64,000 bases of DNA from Triatoma infestans (lineage: Eukaryota > Arthropoda > Insecta > Hemiptera > Reduviidae), in assembly GCA_011037195.1 (NCBI GenBank), contig JAAEAF010003512.1, positions 62,001-126,000 of the forward strand. The letters are read 5' to 3'. This document shows, piece after piece, positions 22,516-34,965 of the stretch; the stretch's first letter is position 1, and every line of letters starts with the position of its first letter. The position numbers and the translations under genes are program-made. The notes under the pieces were generated by a model that searched no databases, was not told the origin of the DNA, and worked only from the letters and a program-made list of their open reading frames with translations.

Positions 22516-25396
22516 CAGGCTGCAGAAGCCTGATAGGTTATTTAATCAAGCATATAAAGTTAACAGAGATAATGTTTTTTCCATCTAGGGGAAAAACTCT
22601 TCGAATTTACTTATTGTTAATGTATTAAGTTAAGAAAAAAGCACAAATTTTATCAAAACATATATTTTAATTATTATTTTTTTTTTTTTATGTCTGCATT
22701 TCAATATGACTGACGACTTCGTTTGTAACTTTTAATTGTGTATTTAAACATACTTTTTTGAGTATGGTTTTGGGATTAAGGACCAATTCAAATGAAAAGA
22801 TGAACTTAAATTGTTCACGTACCATGTTTTTACAAAAAAGATCAAATAAGGGTGTCTTTATAGTTTAAACTTTATGAAGCTTCGTTACCAAAAACAATAT
22901 ATGAATAAGAAGGTACTTATTTAGAAATTGAATGATTAGTTAATAATATACACAGTAATATTTACAAGCTGACGTTATTTGAAAGAGAGGAAAATCAACA
23001 TAAATTTAGTGTAGTGCAATAAAATTTCCATCATGGAAGTTTCAGCAGAGAGAAGGATATTTCATGTCGCTGGCGACGGTGAAACCATTGAAAATCCAAA
23101 TATAAAGATAAAAATTTAAAGAAAATAGAAACTTACTAAATATGGAATGTTTTTTTACATTTGAATGGAACGGACAGAATATTTTTATAGGTAAAGGATA
23201 AGCACTTTTGTATTAGAGCCTTTTTTTATTCCTGTTTTCACTCCAACCATTTTTAGTATTATAATCACTCGATGTGTAATGAAACTTTGAACAGGAAAAA
23301 TTCAACTTTCTAAACAAACTGTCTAAAACGGAAGTATGAAGAAGGGATGAATTCTGTAATCGACCAGTAAAAAAATGTCTAGGCGTGCAGTATTTCATGT
23401 TACCTTGTGTAGTTTGTGCTGTAGACCACATAACAAAAGAATTGCTCAGTTTCAAAGAATTTATCTACTTGTGGAAAGCAAAATGACAACAGTTTTTCTC
23501 TTTCTAGAATTCCCTAGAAAAACGTTTAGAAAGTGTTGTTCCAAAATTGGTAATTCTTGTCTTTTACAAACATTAGCTCTGAACAGAACTGCAGATCCCC
23601 TTCAGTTAGTCTGTTTCAACAAAGTGATTACTTTGCTGTTACCTCCTTCTGGAAATTTATTACTAAAAGTTTAACATTAATTCAAAATGTTAAAGTAGCA
23701 GAATATTTCTAAATGCAAAAGATGCAGTTCATTTTTTATTTAAAATATTGTGTAATATTTAAAATACGCCTTGATAAACTTCTTTTTCCATGTGTCTACT
23801 TAGAAGGCCTATATTTTGTGTTTAAATTCGTTGAAAATCTATAATGATAAAATAATGTTTTATTTTTTTTTACATTTTCTGTTCATATATTTGTTCAACA
23901 TATCACATGCGACCTAAAAATTTATTTTTGTAAAAGAAAAAGATGTAGTTGTTATTGAAGAGCAATTTTTTGTAACTAACAGTGAACCCTCATCAGTCAA
24001 AAAATTATTATTTTTTTTTTAAATTTGCAAGAGCTACAATCAACATGAACCTTGGATAAAGTTTTTCCTTTGACTTTTTTATTTACTACAGGCTTTCACA
24101 TGAAATCACTGAAGAGTGTCTCCCAGTTTGACCCTTTAATTTCTAGTCTTATGCTTATAATTAACACTTTTATGCGACACAGTTACTTATTAGGAATAAA
24201 TAAATTGTCCGAAACAATAAGATGCATTATAAATAATGGAAAAGTATAAAGAGAAGCTCTTTGCTTTAACCATTGCCAGCTTTCACCATTCGGCAGCCCA
24301 GTACTCGATGAGAGAAGAGCTTGGAAACTAACCAACAAAACAGCATTTTCATTTAGATCCGGATTAGTGTTACATCATCAATGCTGCGTTATCTCTTGGC
24401 TGTGGTTTTTGGGTGAGTAGCATAATTTTTCACTTGGGATTCTCAGAACCCTAGAGTGCGCTCAGTGATTGAAAAGGATTAGTAATCGTAAGCCTAGAAT
24501 ATCTATTTGCCTAAATCAACTTGGGCATGTCGCAAATAAGTAGAATTAAGAATATGAAATAGGCACTAATTCTCTAAAAGTTTCTCTGTAAGACATTGAA
24601 GACTAACATTAGCCAACCTGTTGGTCGTGCCGTCTTCCAAGAATGGAAGGAAGTGTTGTGAATAATTTTGCTTTTGAAATATTAGGATGTGTTAATGGTG
24701 GCTGCTTTTGATTGAATTGTACAAAATTTATGTTGTGAAATGATAACTTCACATATGAATAGAATTTTTGGGTTCAGTTGGATAGTTAAATTACAGGCTA
24801 AAAGGGATTAATGAGGTAAGGAGAGACGGAAGATCATAGCTTCACATTTCGTTGATGTTAAATCGTTAAGAGGGATAGGTTTTGTTAGGATTCGTCTTTT
24901 TTTTTAGGTTAGTTTTGTCAACTTAACTACTCCTCGGAGTTTGTAGCTCTTTTAAGTTCAGAACATTTAAGTCATTTGTGTATACTGGTAGGTAAGTCAT
25001 ACTACAACCATAATACCCTAATTCGTTGAATTTTGTAAAGTGAATAGTGGAGGTTCGCTTTGTTCCCAGCATCTGGAAGATCACTTCAATAAGAGTGAAA
25101 TAAAATTGAAAATCTTAAGAGAGGAACCGATCGAATCCTCAAAAGATTTGCCCCGAAGACATTACGTTGAGAGCATTTACACCGGAATCGGGGTTGCAGA
25201 AAGTCCTTCATGTGTCTTGGGCTCCGAGATAACTATATCCGTTCCTCGCTTTGACTTATGTGCTCCCCTTCATGACTGTAGAGCAACAATTACTGGGCTG
25301 TGGAGGAAGCTGGCTTATGGAGAAAAAAATTCGCTGCTAAGTCGCTTATTTAAGTAGAAATGTGTGGATTGCCTGTGAGTTTGAACTTACAAGTTT
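22516..25396. other. Gene-free stretch between HGH1 and FMNL
   Basis: No recognised gene. The open frame at 23375-23674 begins with an ATG (99 codons) but has no known domain and a composition expected of unconstrained sequence. The separately listed frame at 25040-25357 is equally unassigned. A/T homopolymers are common. Confidence 0.4.
25040..25357 (+). other. Unassigned open frame of 105 codons, less AT-rich than surroundings
   Basis: Opens without an ATG (first possible start is GTG) and ends at TAG, 25355-25357. The translation ('LEDHFNKSEIKLKILREEP', 'DLPRRHYVESIYTGIG') has a balanced, protein-like composition but no motif I recognise. No convincing splice acceptor or ATG marks it as an exon. 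It may be a remnant of a mobile element or chance. Confidence 0.2.
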
Positions 25397-25515
25397 TGTA
25401 CCTTTGTTTAACTTTTTTATTTTTAATTGGAAAAAGAAAGTGTCAGATGGTGAAGAGCTATGTGGAGTAGACGTCTCACAGGATTATTTTCCTCTTGCTC
25501 CTTGTAATAAGAAGA
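25397..25515 (+). repeat. Direct repeat, copy 1 of 2
   Basis: About 115 bp shared with 26074-26190 in the same orientation. Common blocks include 'tttatttttaattggaaaa', 'gtagacgt', then 'tcacaggattattttcc' and 'cttgct'. The copies are about 680 bp apart and roughly 85 percent alike by eye. Confidence 0.7.
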
Positions 25516-26073
25516 AGTATTGTAGTCGATACTAAGGGAAAAATCTTTTATGCGACAATTCTTAAATGCACCAATTTCTGTAATGTGTCTGTCTTTAGCA
25601 GATACGTTTCAATTGGCCCCCACTGACTGGGAAACACTTATTCATTTTGTTTAGTTCGTAAATCTGTTAGTAATAAAAAAAAAAAACTTTTTTTCTATGA
25701 AGGTTACTTGCCAAGTTTTAATTTTTTGCTAATAATCCAATTTTTCAATGTCCTTTTATATATAATCCTTTTATTCTTTATAGAAGGATTAAAAGTTTAA
25801 TATTTGCTCAAGTGCATATTAAAAATATATATATTATATGTATTTATAATTATATTTAATAATATAAAACATATTACAGCTAAGTTTTAATGAATTTATT
25901 TATTGTCTGTGATAATTATTTATTATGTGGCGGTACAAGTTTTTATTATATTTTTTAATAATTTTTTATTAGAGGAATTTAATGATGTTGTTGAATAGGA
26001 TCTGGAATTGTATATATTATATGAATTAATAAATTAATGATAATAATAACATTTTATGAATTTTCTTAATTGT

Positions 26074-26190
26074 ACCCTTGTTTGACTGTTTTATTTTTAA
26101 TTGGAAAAGTAAGTGTTAGATGGAGTCAGCTTTGTGATGTAGACGTGTCACAGGATTATTTTCCCCTTGCTGCTTATAAGAATGTATTGG
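26074..26190 (+). repeat. Direct repeat, copy 2 of 2
   Basis: Partner of 25397-25515. The intervening DNA is extremely AT-rich (about 25670-26070) and has no coding capacity. A small LTR-like arrangement or a simple duplication are both possible; no target-site duplication was identified. Confidence 0.7.
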
Positions 26191-26204
26191 AAATTATTGC
26201 GAAC

Positions 26205-26640
26205 TTACATGTTTTAAGGTGTCTCGAGTATGAAAAAAATGTTTTTTAGTGAATGGTCTGTGTGTGTGTGTGTGTGTGTGTGTGGTGTATGTATGAGAGA
26301 GAGTGAGCGAATCTGTGAGTGAGAGGGAGAACAAAATAATTCAAGAACAAAACGTCACAGGAAGCTCAAAATTGGTATTCTGTTTTGATACTACCACTGC
26401 ATCTGACACGAAAGGTTCAGACAAAATCCATCAACGGGGAATGAAACTTTTCTGAATGGATTTTTTCAGTTTATCGCGATTTTCTCGAAAAGGCTCCAAT
26501 GATTTATTTTAATCATAATATACTATCTACACACCCTACATATTCCTATCACTCCTACTATTATTGCTATTACTTTTATTTAAAACATTTCCCCGGAAAA
26601 ATTGATATTTTGGAGAGTGGGGCCAGTGACCAATCTCTTT
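26205..26640 (+). repeat. Family A repeat, 5' and middle part
   Basis: Contains the 'ttagtgaatggtctgtgtg' block with an expanded GT microsatellite (about 26259-26284), a short GA-rich run, 'aaaacgtcacaggaagctc', 'gttttgatactaccactgc' and 'cgcgattttctcgaaaag'. The 3' terminal hairpin is missing. Confidence 0.65.
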
Positions 26641-26829
26641 TAGAGGAATTTAAGAAGGAGGAAGAAGTAAGAAGGTTTCAACTCTGAACTCCCTCTCAAG
26701 ACTGAGGCAAGCAAAGATCTGCTTAGGTAATTATAACCAAAAAAGATCGGAAGCATGAACCGGCCTTAGTAAGAATAAGCCCGCATTCTTTTCCTCACTG
26801 GACATTGTAGAATCAGGGGACACTTAATG

Positions 26830-27035
26830 AAGCTACGTTTGGAGATTGACAGGGTATGCAGATTTTGATGGAGGAAACTCCAATACATCCACCTCATACA
26901 GCCCACTCTAGACCCTTCCAGGATAATAAGATTCCTTAGGGATCTTAACCTGAAGGGGGTGTGTAGGCGAGAGGCTCGCCCATGGCACCTGAGGGGAATA
27001 TAGCACAATGATCGTGTGAGTACATATAGGTCACA
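26830..27035 (+). pseudogene. Possible LINE ORF2 C-terminal remnant
   Basis: A plus-strand reading with frameshifts gives 'VCRF-MEETPIHLIQP', 'DPSRIIRFLRDLNLKGV'. This resembles the cysteine-histidine tail plus following helix at the C-terminus of many LINE ORF2 proteins. The cysteines after the histidine are lost. It is a weak match, made by pattern only. Confidence 0.4.
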
Positions 27036-27360
27036 GAGCCCCCCCCCCCCGTAAATTTGATTTCTTTGATTTAATTTTTTGCAATCTCTTTTTATTATTA
27101 TTAACAGTGATTTTAAGTTTATTTTATCTAATTTAATATGTTTACTTTTCTGTTTTCTTTGTATGTTGCCATCAGAAAACATTATTTTATTTCTTATTAA
27201 TTTTGAAGTTTATATTATATCCCGGGAGCCGTACATTACTTACATTTTATATAGGTTATTATGTGTATTGTTTATTTTGAAATGAAGTAATATTACTATT
27301 ACTGCTTCAGGGTATTGGGAACTTCTTTACCCTTTAGCAAATTATACTAAGATATTTTGG

Positions 27361-27560
27361 GGCGGGTGTTGGTGTAGTGGTTATGAGCATGGACTTGTAA
27401 GTGGGAGGACCCCAATTCGAGTCCAGCGTATACTGCTAAATTTTATATTGGTATGAAAAATGTTAACAGTAAAGTAGGTGCTTCCGCCGCCCCCCTCCAC
27501 GACACCTAATTTGGTAGTTGGACGTTAAGCGCGCCTGACAAAATAGGCATTACTTTACTT
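27361..27560 (+). mobile_element. tRNA-derived SINE, second type
   Basis: A-box-like 'tggtgtagtggttatgagc' at about 27370-27388 and B-box 'aattcgagtcc' at about 27414-27424. The body ends with 'gacgttaagcgcgcctgac' and a T/A-rich tail. The tail resembles, but is not the same as, the end of the SINE at 3381-3655. Not a tRNA gene, because the acceptor stem does not close. Confidence 0.75.
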
Positions 27561-27569
27561 TTTTTCACT

Positions 27570-27960
27570 TTACTTACTAAGATATTTTGTTCACACGTAA
27601 ACACAATTTTTTTCGTTTATAGGGAACCTGCAAATATGTATTATTTCCTCGAAAACTCAATTTCGAAAATTTGAAACGGTCGCAATTTTCCTTTATTAGG
27701 AATCAGTCATCAAAGTGGTACCTCCGTGTAGAATATTGACCGAAAACCTTTCTGCCAAATATCCTAATGGTAACCTAAACAGAATATTAAGTTTTAGCTT
27801 TCGTTCTTCTTTTTTTCAGCTACACGGACAAACACTGAATTTATTGAAAAAGGGGAAGTTTATAAAAATAAATTTCCCCCTCAAGGAATATCATTCGAGC
27901 CGTTTGCAAGAAAATTAAGAAAGTCGAGCTGTTTTGTCTCTTTTACTCTAAGAGATTCAG
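27570..27960 (-). repeat. Family A, two abutting inverted fragments
   Basis: 27570-27710 holds the 5'-end region ('tcgaaaactcaatttcgaaa', 'ttgaaacggtcgcaatttt'). 27714-27900 holds the mid region ('aaagtggtacctccgtg', 'accgaaaacctttctgccaa', 'cctaaacagaatattaag'). Their order shows they come from two different copies or a rearranged one. Confidence 0.6.
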
Positions 27961-28627
27961 ATCATGGTGTTGGCAGAATAAAATGTGGAAAGCTTGACGA
28001 AGAAATACTTCTCTTTTATAATCCTTCCTGACAGAATTTGCTTAATATCTAGTAATTCTTCACGTCATAGAAATCCTATATATTTCCAACGAGAACTCCT
28101 TTTCGAATCTGATAATTTTGGAGTACCTACTCTTATAGTTAGCGAAAATATTTAAGTCTTTATACTTTAGATTTCTATTTCTATTTAATTCAGCAAATAA
28201 GCAAAATTATACAAAAAATCATGAATATCTTTACTAAAACAGAAACTGTAAGAAACACTTATTCATATTTAAATTGACAGATGGCAGAGTTGTCTGGTTG
28301 ATTGTGTGTTTCTCTTAAAAGACCTAAGATAGTGCTGAGTTCCCACTACCAATAGGATGCGCGCGCATAATCTACTGAACGGTTGGTCACTTTTACCAGT
28401 AATTCCAGTTATTGTGTCGGCTCAGGCCGGTTAGTGCTGTAGATAAATACATTTTGTAAACCATGTGAAGGAATCACCTGTTGAATGTTCCGCCTCAGTT
28501 CGAGGAGTGATTTTTAAAAAAATTATTTGTTAGTTTATACATTATTGTTTATTTTTTAGCCGAATAATTTCTTTGAAAAGTGCAGTGCTTTGTGTATATT
28601 TGTAATTGTTATGTGATCTATCCAAAA
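27961..28627 (+). promoter_or_regulatory. Upstream and 5' UTR region of the FMNL gene
   Basis: About 28330-28520 is less AT-rich than its surroundings and includes a GCGCGCGC-like patch near 28360. An Inr-like TCAGTT sits at 28495-28500. A minimal ATG-TGA upstream ORF (28463-28468) and a 10-codon upstream ORF (28485-28517) would precede the main start if transcribed. A good splice acceptor ending 'ttattttttag' at 28559 could define a 5' UTR exon boundary. No TATA box was found; the start site is unknown. Confidence 0.35.
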
Positions 28628-28789
28628 ATGGGCAACTCTACCAGCGTGAAGAGTTCAGGCGGCGATGCCGTACATCAGCCTGCCCCTCCGGTAGATCTGT
28701 ATAGGACCAATGTGAGGGCCAGCGTACGTTCAAAATTACCAATGCCATCTGATCAAATGGAGTTGGAAAGACGTTTCACAAAAGTGCTG
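28628..28789 (+). CDS. FMNL: Formin-like protein (FMNL/Frl family), first coding exon
   Basis: The first ATG in frame opens 'MGNSTSVKSSGG' and 54 codons later the exon ends at CTG with a strong donor gtacgt at 28790, phase 0. Formin-like proteins nucleate and elongate unbranched actin filaments under control of Rho-family GTPases. Two things identify the family. The N-terminal MGN with small residues after it is the N-myristoylation signal known for FMNL proteins. The block 'KLPMPSDQMELERRFTKVL' matches the conserved PMPxxxELExRFxxVL that begins the GTPase-binding/FH3 region. In relatives the following residues are encoded by the next exon. The GTPase-binding, FH1, FH2 and DAD regions are not in this window as far as I can see. 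The GTG-initiated frame from 28580 is an upstream extension without an ATG, so 28628 is the likely start. Confidence 0.85.
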
Positions 28790-30134
28790 GTACGTCATTT
28801 TCTATTTGCCTTTTACCACCTTATTTTGTTTGATTGGATTAAAAACTAATTTTATGTGGTTAAGGATATCCTATTGAAAATTACAACGTTAACTTTGAAA
28901 GAATTTTATTTACATGAACTAGGGTTCATTTATTAGTACAAGTTTGCAGACATTTTTGTTGAATCAGCTTCCCGTTCTTAGAATAACGAAGGTTTGTTAA
29001 TTCACTGATTACTGATAAATTCTGATTGTTAACTTTGAAATGACTACACGAACACTAACCAATTTACAGACATTTCTTAAATCAGTTTACGGTTTTTAAA
29101 TTCAGTGATTACTGATAAATTCCAAGGTAAAAGTCGGGAATTAGAACTCCTCCAAACCTAGCGCATCGTAGTTTTTTTTTTGTAACCCATAGCCAATCAC
29201 TTAAACCATATTTTATGCTTAAAACTTAAATATAATTGTTATATATTTGTTAATCAGTGGCCCCACGACCCTATCAATCTTATCCCGGGAGCCCTTCCCC
29301 AGTGCCCTCACCGAACCATGTTCGAGAAATAAAAAAAAACACTTAGTCCAACTCGAAAGCGCTACGCTCATTGTTCCTATAGAAACGACTTATTCATAAA
29401 CACACTTTTCTGACAGAATACAATTGCAAAATTACATACTTGATAAAAGGCGCTTTGCTTTTGCAACCTTGATACTTTAATCTCGCATACTGAACACATT
29501 TATTGTGAAAAAATATTGTCATTCCTGTTCGGATAAATATGAAAAGGTAATTGAGGGGTTGAGTTTATTCCCGACTTAAGGCAATTGTAATTATATTAAA
29601 ATAGTTAAACAATACTGGATTATTGGTTTATTATTAAAAAACTCTGACAGTAAAAAGATTTGAATGAACCAATCTGGTATGTGGCGATCTAAACAGGATT
29701 CAAAGTATGCTTAGATCGAAACATTTGTAATTATTTTTTATATATTATTAATAAAGGATGTAATGCAGTAACAATAATTGTTTGCAAAAAAGAACTTCTT
29801 TTTTCAATTAAAGATTAACTTGTTTTGAGATGAATATCTTCAAGCAATGTAACTTGGATTGTCTCAAACTAGTAGGAGTAAGAGGAAGTAAAAAAAAAAG
29901 TAGGAGACATTTTCAATAATGAAATTAATATTTGATATTAAAATTATTTAATAAGGATGAGTATTGTTGATGGGACAAGTAGACTGTGATTGAAGGAAGT
30001 CATCTGTTATGTTGTTGAATACCCTGTTTAATGTGCTCTGGAGAGGTCGACAAACTCTGTTCCTCTCAAGATTTCTATTTTCTCTGTTGTTTTGGACTAC
30101 TACCAAATGTTACCACAGATTTCAAAATAAAAAA

Positions 30135-30240
30135 AATTAAAAAAAATCTGGTGTGAAACACTTATATACATCTTTCTCTTACCTCAATTCACACAGTTCT
30201 AATTGAACTTTTTTCAGACTTGGTAATTGTACTAAACAGT
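30135..30240 (-). repeat. Family A, isolated 3' terminus
   Basis: 'aatctggtgtgaaacactta' followed by 'tctttctcttac' is the reverse complement of the 3' terminal hairpin and inner block. Only about 100 bp is recognisable. Confidence 0.6.
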
Positions 30241-31559
30241 TTAGTTTGCTCAGCATAAATATAGTGGGAGTGAGGTTGGTTACATGTGGTTGGTTCTCTG
30301 CGCAAACCTTTGGAAGTGCACTAGAAATTCGGATTAACGTACGAACTTGCGCCCCACGGTGGGGAAAATTTTTAGTAAGATTTTATATAGGGTAGATTTT
30401 TATATAGAAAAAAAGACTTACTTTGGAAATTGGAAGTACTTTTTATTTTAACTGCCAACTAAACTTTTAATTTTGGAACATATCTGCGGCATTGACATTT
30501 TACAACTATCAATATTATAATGTTAAATATAGACATGATTAATTTAATTAGATTTATGGGCATGCAGTTTATAAGTGGCAGTTAGAGCTTCATCATATCT
30601 ACTAATCTTGATAGTAATTTGGTCTTTATATTCCTTAATTTATATCACATATCTTCACATAAGTCATGTGGACATAAATGAAAAGAGAATATCAACAGCT
30701 TGTGAGACTAATGATGAATATTCTCTATTTAATAATAATCAGAAAGTTGCTAAACATCTCTGTTTAACATTACCAACACAATGTAGAAGAGATCTGAACT
30801 ATAAAGAAAGGAAGATGAATAAAATACTTCCTTAAAGTGAAAATTAAATATGAGCCTCTCCCGCCAGTTTGCGCAACCCTGGACCAAAAAAAAAGCAGCT
30901 ATTACCCACACACCCGAATGATCTTGGGTCCCCAGATTCCATAGAAACTATCCAAATTGCTTTTTGAGATGTTGTGTTCACCTCTCTTTCTAAACGTTAA
31001 TTATCTCTAATTAGCTAATGATCAGGAAACATCAAAAATCTGTCTCTCCGAAGAAATTTCCCACTTTGTTAGATCTGACATGACTGGCAACACCGACTAT
31101 TACAGGAAGAGGCAAAAAATAGAAATGTGTGTATTAATGGAATTTGCAGCGGTGAGAATAATAAACTCAATTAAAAAAAAACTGTTTTGCGTAATTTAGA
31201 GATTATGAAATGTTAATTGAAAAAAGTTAGTACTAAATAGCATTATAGTTGAGGTTGGTGAACCCATTAGATCTGTAATGAAATAGAATGTTCCATTTAG
31301 TTGTGTCAAGTGAACTATGAGTGAGTGGTAGGCATACCAGGCCAACCAAAAAACATAAAAAAATTAAAACATTGACTCAATTAGTTATGCCTGGAATTCA
31401 TTGCCTTAACCAGTGAGAGCATCATGGAATAAATAATACATAATTGTTGAGTGTTTTAGGCATTTTCATCGCTTCTCTGCTGGTAATTAAATTAACTATA
31501 AACAGTTAATATCATTCGCTAGAATATATTGTAACAGGAAATAGGTAAATTAGGCGGCG

Positions 31560-31900
31560 ATTTTTTTCTTTAAACGGCTGTAAGAGGAAGTACTGCGAGC
31601 GGGTCAGAGTTTCTGTACTGAGTGTTTGTTCATGGTCTGTATGTGTGTTGTGTATTTGTAAACAACAAAAAAATCGTTGGAAGTTCAAAATAGCATTTTC
31701 CTTTTTGTACTGTCAGTTGGGTATTCTGCTACGAAATCTGTTGTCAATTGGAAGAGCGACTTTACTGATTTTTTTTTATCAGATTTTCTCGAAAATGGTT
31801 CTAACAACTTTCTTCAAACATTCAGACACAGCACAGACTTAGCCTATTAAATTTATATCGAATATTTTTACGGGAAAAAAAATTATTGTATGGAGGCCCT
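31560..31900 (+). repeat. Family A repeat, 5' and middle part
   Basis: Begins 'gtaagaggaagtactgcgag', then a GT-rich run near 31640, a 'tcgttggaagttcaaaatag' block, 'ttactgatttttttttatca' and 'ttctcgaaaatggttctaac'. Truncated at the 3' side. Confidence 0.65.
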
Positions 31901-32709
31901 AGGGCAGCTCTGAGACTCTAACTTCTGCTTTATTAATACCATTATATCAATAGAGGTATGGTATTGCCATGGTTAGAATTAAAGGGAACTAGATAGTTTT
32001 ATAAAAGTTTGCACAATTTTTATGACTTCATTGAATTTCTAGAACATATTTTATAAAAAACTGTTTTTAAGAAATTAATGTGAGATAAACAAATGGTGGT
32101 CAATAGTTTGAGAAAGCCAATGAAATACAAAGAAACAACTACTAACTTTTTTAAAAACTAGCTTTGCAAATGAAATTCGTTTTGAACTTCTTGGTAAGCT
32201 TACTGTTTTTTTTTGTTTGTGTGTGTGTAAGAACAGTAGCTCAGTTAGCGCAAACTTTGACTCGTTCAAAATAGTATTCTGGAAGCAATCACAAAACATG
32301 ACCGAGTTTTTTTCCCCCCCCAGAGTTAAAAGATAGTTGAACAAAAGAAAGAAGTTGATCAGCTATGTACGAAGTTGAAAGTACAAATTACTGTACATTA
32401 TGTAAACTTTACTGCACATTTTTAAAACGGTACAGTTAATTTATATTATTACACTCTTATTTCATGTTTCATGTTTTGAATTTTATGATTTTCAGTTCAT
32501 TGTAGACGATTTTGATGATGTTTCACTATTTTAAACAAAACGTCCAATGGTAAACACTCACAAGACTTTATTGAGAAATTTCTTACAAAATTGAGTTTTA
32601 TTAAATGTTTTAATGTCTTCAATATTATTTACGTGGGAGAAATAAGTCATAGTAAAACGAAGTTTTGACTGAACCTTCCCATCTCTTTATCAGTACTCTT
32701 TTAAAATCA

Positions 32710-33060
32710 GTTTTCTCTAAAAAATCTGGGGTGAAACCTTCACACCACTTTCTCTTACTGAGGACAAACCTCCCATCTTCGCAGGTAGACATATGATTAT
32801 GGCCCTCTACTGAACCTCTAAAAATACTGGACCAGCTACATATAAAATTTGAAAATTAACGCCCTAAATTCCGCACAACTATCCAAAATAACTTTTTATG
32901 GGAAAATGTTTCAAATAAAAGTGATACGTTTCTATCTCTCTATCTAGCAACTATCCAAAGTTTAAAGAAAATTGTTTAACCATTTCAGAGAAAATTAGGA
33001 AAACCTACAAAAACCTATTCTGCAAAATCGCATATGTTGGTGATAAAAACCATATATTAT
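32710..33060 (-). repeat. Family A repeat, 3' part, inverted
   Basis: Starts at the reverse-complement terminus 'aatctggggtgaaaccttca' and 'ccactttctcttactg', and continues with 'aatgtttcaaataaaagtg'. Its outer end faces left, while the next copy's 3' end faces right. The pair therefore shows two 3' termini pointing outward. Confidence 0.65.
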
Positions 33061-33104
33061 ACTGAAGTGGTTCTCTAAATGAAAGCATAATGCTACTGTT
33101 CCCT

Positions 33105-33540
33105 CAGAACCTTAAAAAAATCAATTTAATCGGAAGTGTACGCTTTGAGGCCCCTTGAGTCAGAAAAAGTGGTTTTTAGAAAAAAAAAATAGGTCTATGT
33201 GTTGTGGGTGTGTGTGTGGTCAGCATAACTCAATAAGCAAACTTGTCCATACTTGATATATAGTTTAAGTTCCATCAAGCTACCTGACAATAAACTTTTG
33301 GTCAAAATTGGTCAACCGGAAGTACCAGTTTACTGATTTTTTAGTTTTTTGAAATTTTCTCGTTAACAGCTCGAACAATTTTCATTAGTATATCAACTAC
33401 ACATCCAGAGTGGTACAACTTTTATTTCACACATCTCTTCGGGAAAATTCGTAAGAATTATATGTGAAGCGAATAGTCATTTATAACCCTGTAATTTGCG
33501 ATAGGTAGTGGTTACATGTTTCACATCAGATTTTTGTTTC
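33105..33540 (+). repeat. Family A repeat, internally deleted
   Basis: 'cggaagtgtacgctttgagg' and 'agtcagaaaaagtggttttt', a GT run near 33208, 'ctcaataagcaaacttg', 'ggtcaaccggaagtaccag', then the 3' terminus 'tgtttcacatcagatttttg'. Confidence 0.65.
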
Positions 33541-34009
33541 TTATTTTACTTGACCACAGATCATTACTTCCTGTTAAAAACTTAGTTTGGAAAATATGTC
33601 AAAATCGCAATACTTCCTCTCAGAGGAGTAACAGAAGTAAACAAACAAATAACTATACAATAGTAATATAATGAAATTAAAGTTAGTTGTTTTAAATCAC
33701 AAAATTCAAAACAGTAAACAATAGAAAGATCGAAGGTTATGCAATGACGTCAGCATGATATACATTCTTCATGTCGCACCCCTCTAAAATAATAGATATA
33801 TATATAATGAATTACAGCCATATATTGGACATGATATTTTTACAATTAAAGAAAGAGCAATATAAGAGAAATAGTACATGCTTACTTAATCTAAATAAGA
33901 CTTGCTTGTGTATGCGGCAGTAATACAGTGTTGCCAAACTTGTTCGGTTTCTTTACAATGTTGTCAGAATATTATAATAATTTAAAACTATACTACCATT
34001 TCGTCAAAT

Positions 34010-34110
34010 TCTTTGTACTTTCTCTTACTCTCCTGGTATGAGCAAGTACTGCGGCCGTTTCAATTTTCGAAATTGTGTTCTTACCGCAAATACATAGATT
34101 TTGAGGAAAC
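34010..34110 (+). repeat. Family A, 5' terminus only
   Basis: 'tactttctcttact', 'gagcaagtactgcggccg' and 'ttttcgaaattgtg' mark the 5' end. The homology stops within about 100 bp at an AT-rich run. Confidence 0.55.
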
Positions 34111-34965
34111 AATCGCATGATTTTTTTTAATAATTGTATTTTATAATTTATAAATAATGTATTGTAATTTTTATAATTAATTTTAAAATATATTATAAAA
34201 TTGACAAATTTTGTTGATGTTTACACATTTTTTATAAATACAGAGCTGGAGAGGGGTACTTGTATCTAGTGATTAAATTGTAGTCCAGAAAAAAGACCAT
34301 AAGAATAACTTTTCAAATTTAATGTCACGTTGGTTAAGCAATTTTCTTTCAAATTTGGAATTCTAGAGTGATTCACTTAAGATTTGTTTAAAAGAAAGGG
34401 GAGGCATTTATTTGTTTATATTGAAATGTCTGTTACTATTAGATTATTATTTTGTTGTTTGCCAGCGAGATTAAAATTTCATTTACTTATATGTTTTTAA
34501 TATTTTCTCTTTAAAATTTTAATTATTTTTTAATAATGGTGATTAATTAAACTGTTGTTATTTTAAACAATAGATTTCTAGATATATCTAACAGAGAAGA
34601 TTTCTGTGATGTTAATTTTTATTAAATCTTGATCGGAGCTTCACAATGGATACTGTCACATGGGAAGACAATAGTATTAAATAGGATAAAGGAGTTTTTG
34701 TAGGTATTGAAGGTTTTGTTGCCTACAGACAGCTAGGTATTGAAGGGTTTGGCCGTACAAAGAACAAAAGGTTTTTATTGTCTTTCTTTGGATGACAGTG
34801 AAGTCCTGAAGAAGTTCCAACAGCATTGTCTAGTACCATCTCTAACAGCAACATGCTGTTCTATGACTCAGCTCTTCTGGTACAAGTTTTTTCCCTTTTA
34901 AACTCTACTGTTATTTATTCTTCCCTTTACCGCCGGTAAACTATTTTCTAGTAATAAAAAAAAAC

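Noticed and set aside
23375..23674. ATG-initiated 99-codon frame
   Set aside because: No domain or family recognised and no splice context. Not better than chance in 64 kb.
2410..26284. GT microsatellites as separate features
   Set aside because: Those at about 2415, 5800, 26270 and 33208 all lie at the same internal position of family A, so they belong to the element.
26766..27182. 138-codon minus-strand frame
   Set aside because: The opposite strand shows LINE-tail-like motifs, so this frame is probably its antisense shadow.
28580..28627. Upstream extension of the FMNL exon
   Set aside because: The extension begins with GTG, and the MGN start at 28628 is the first ATG and carries the expected myristoylation signal.
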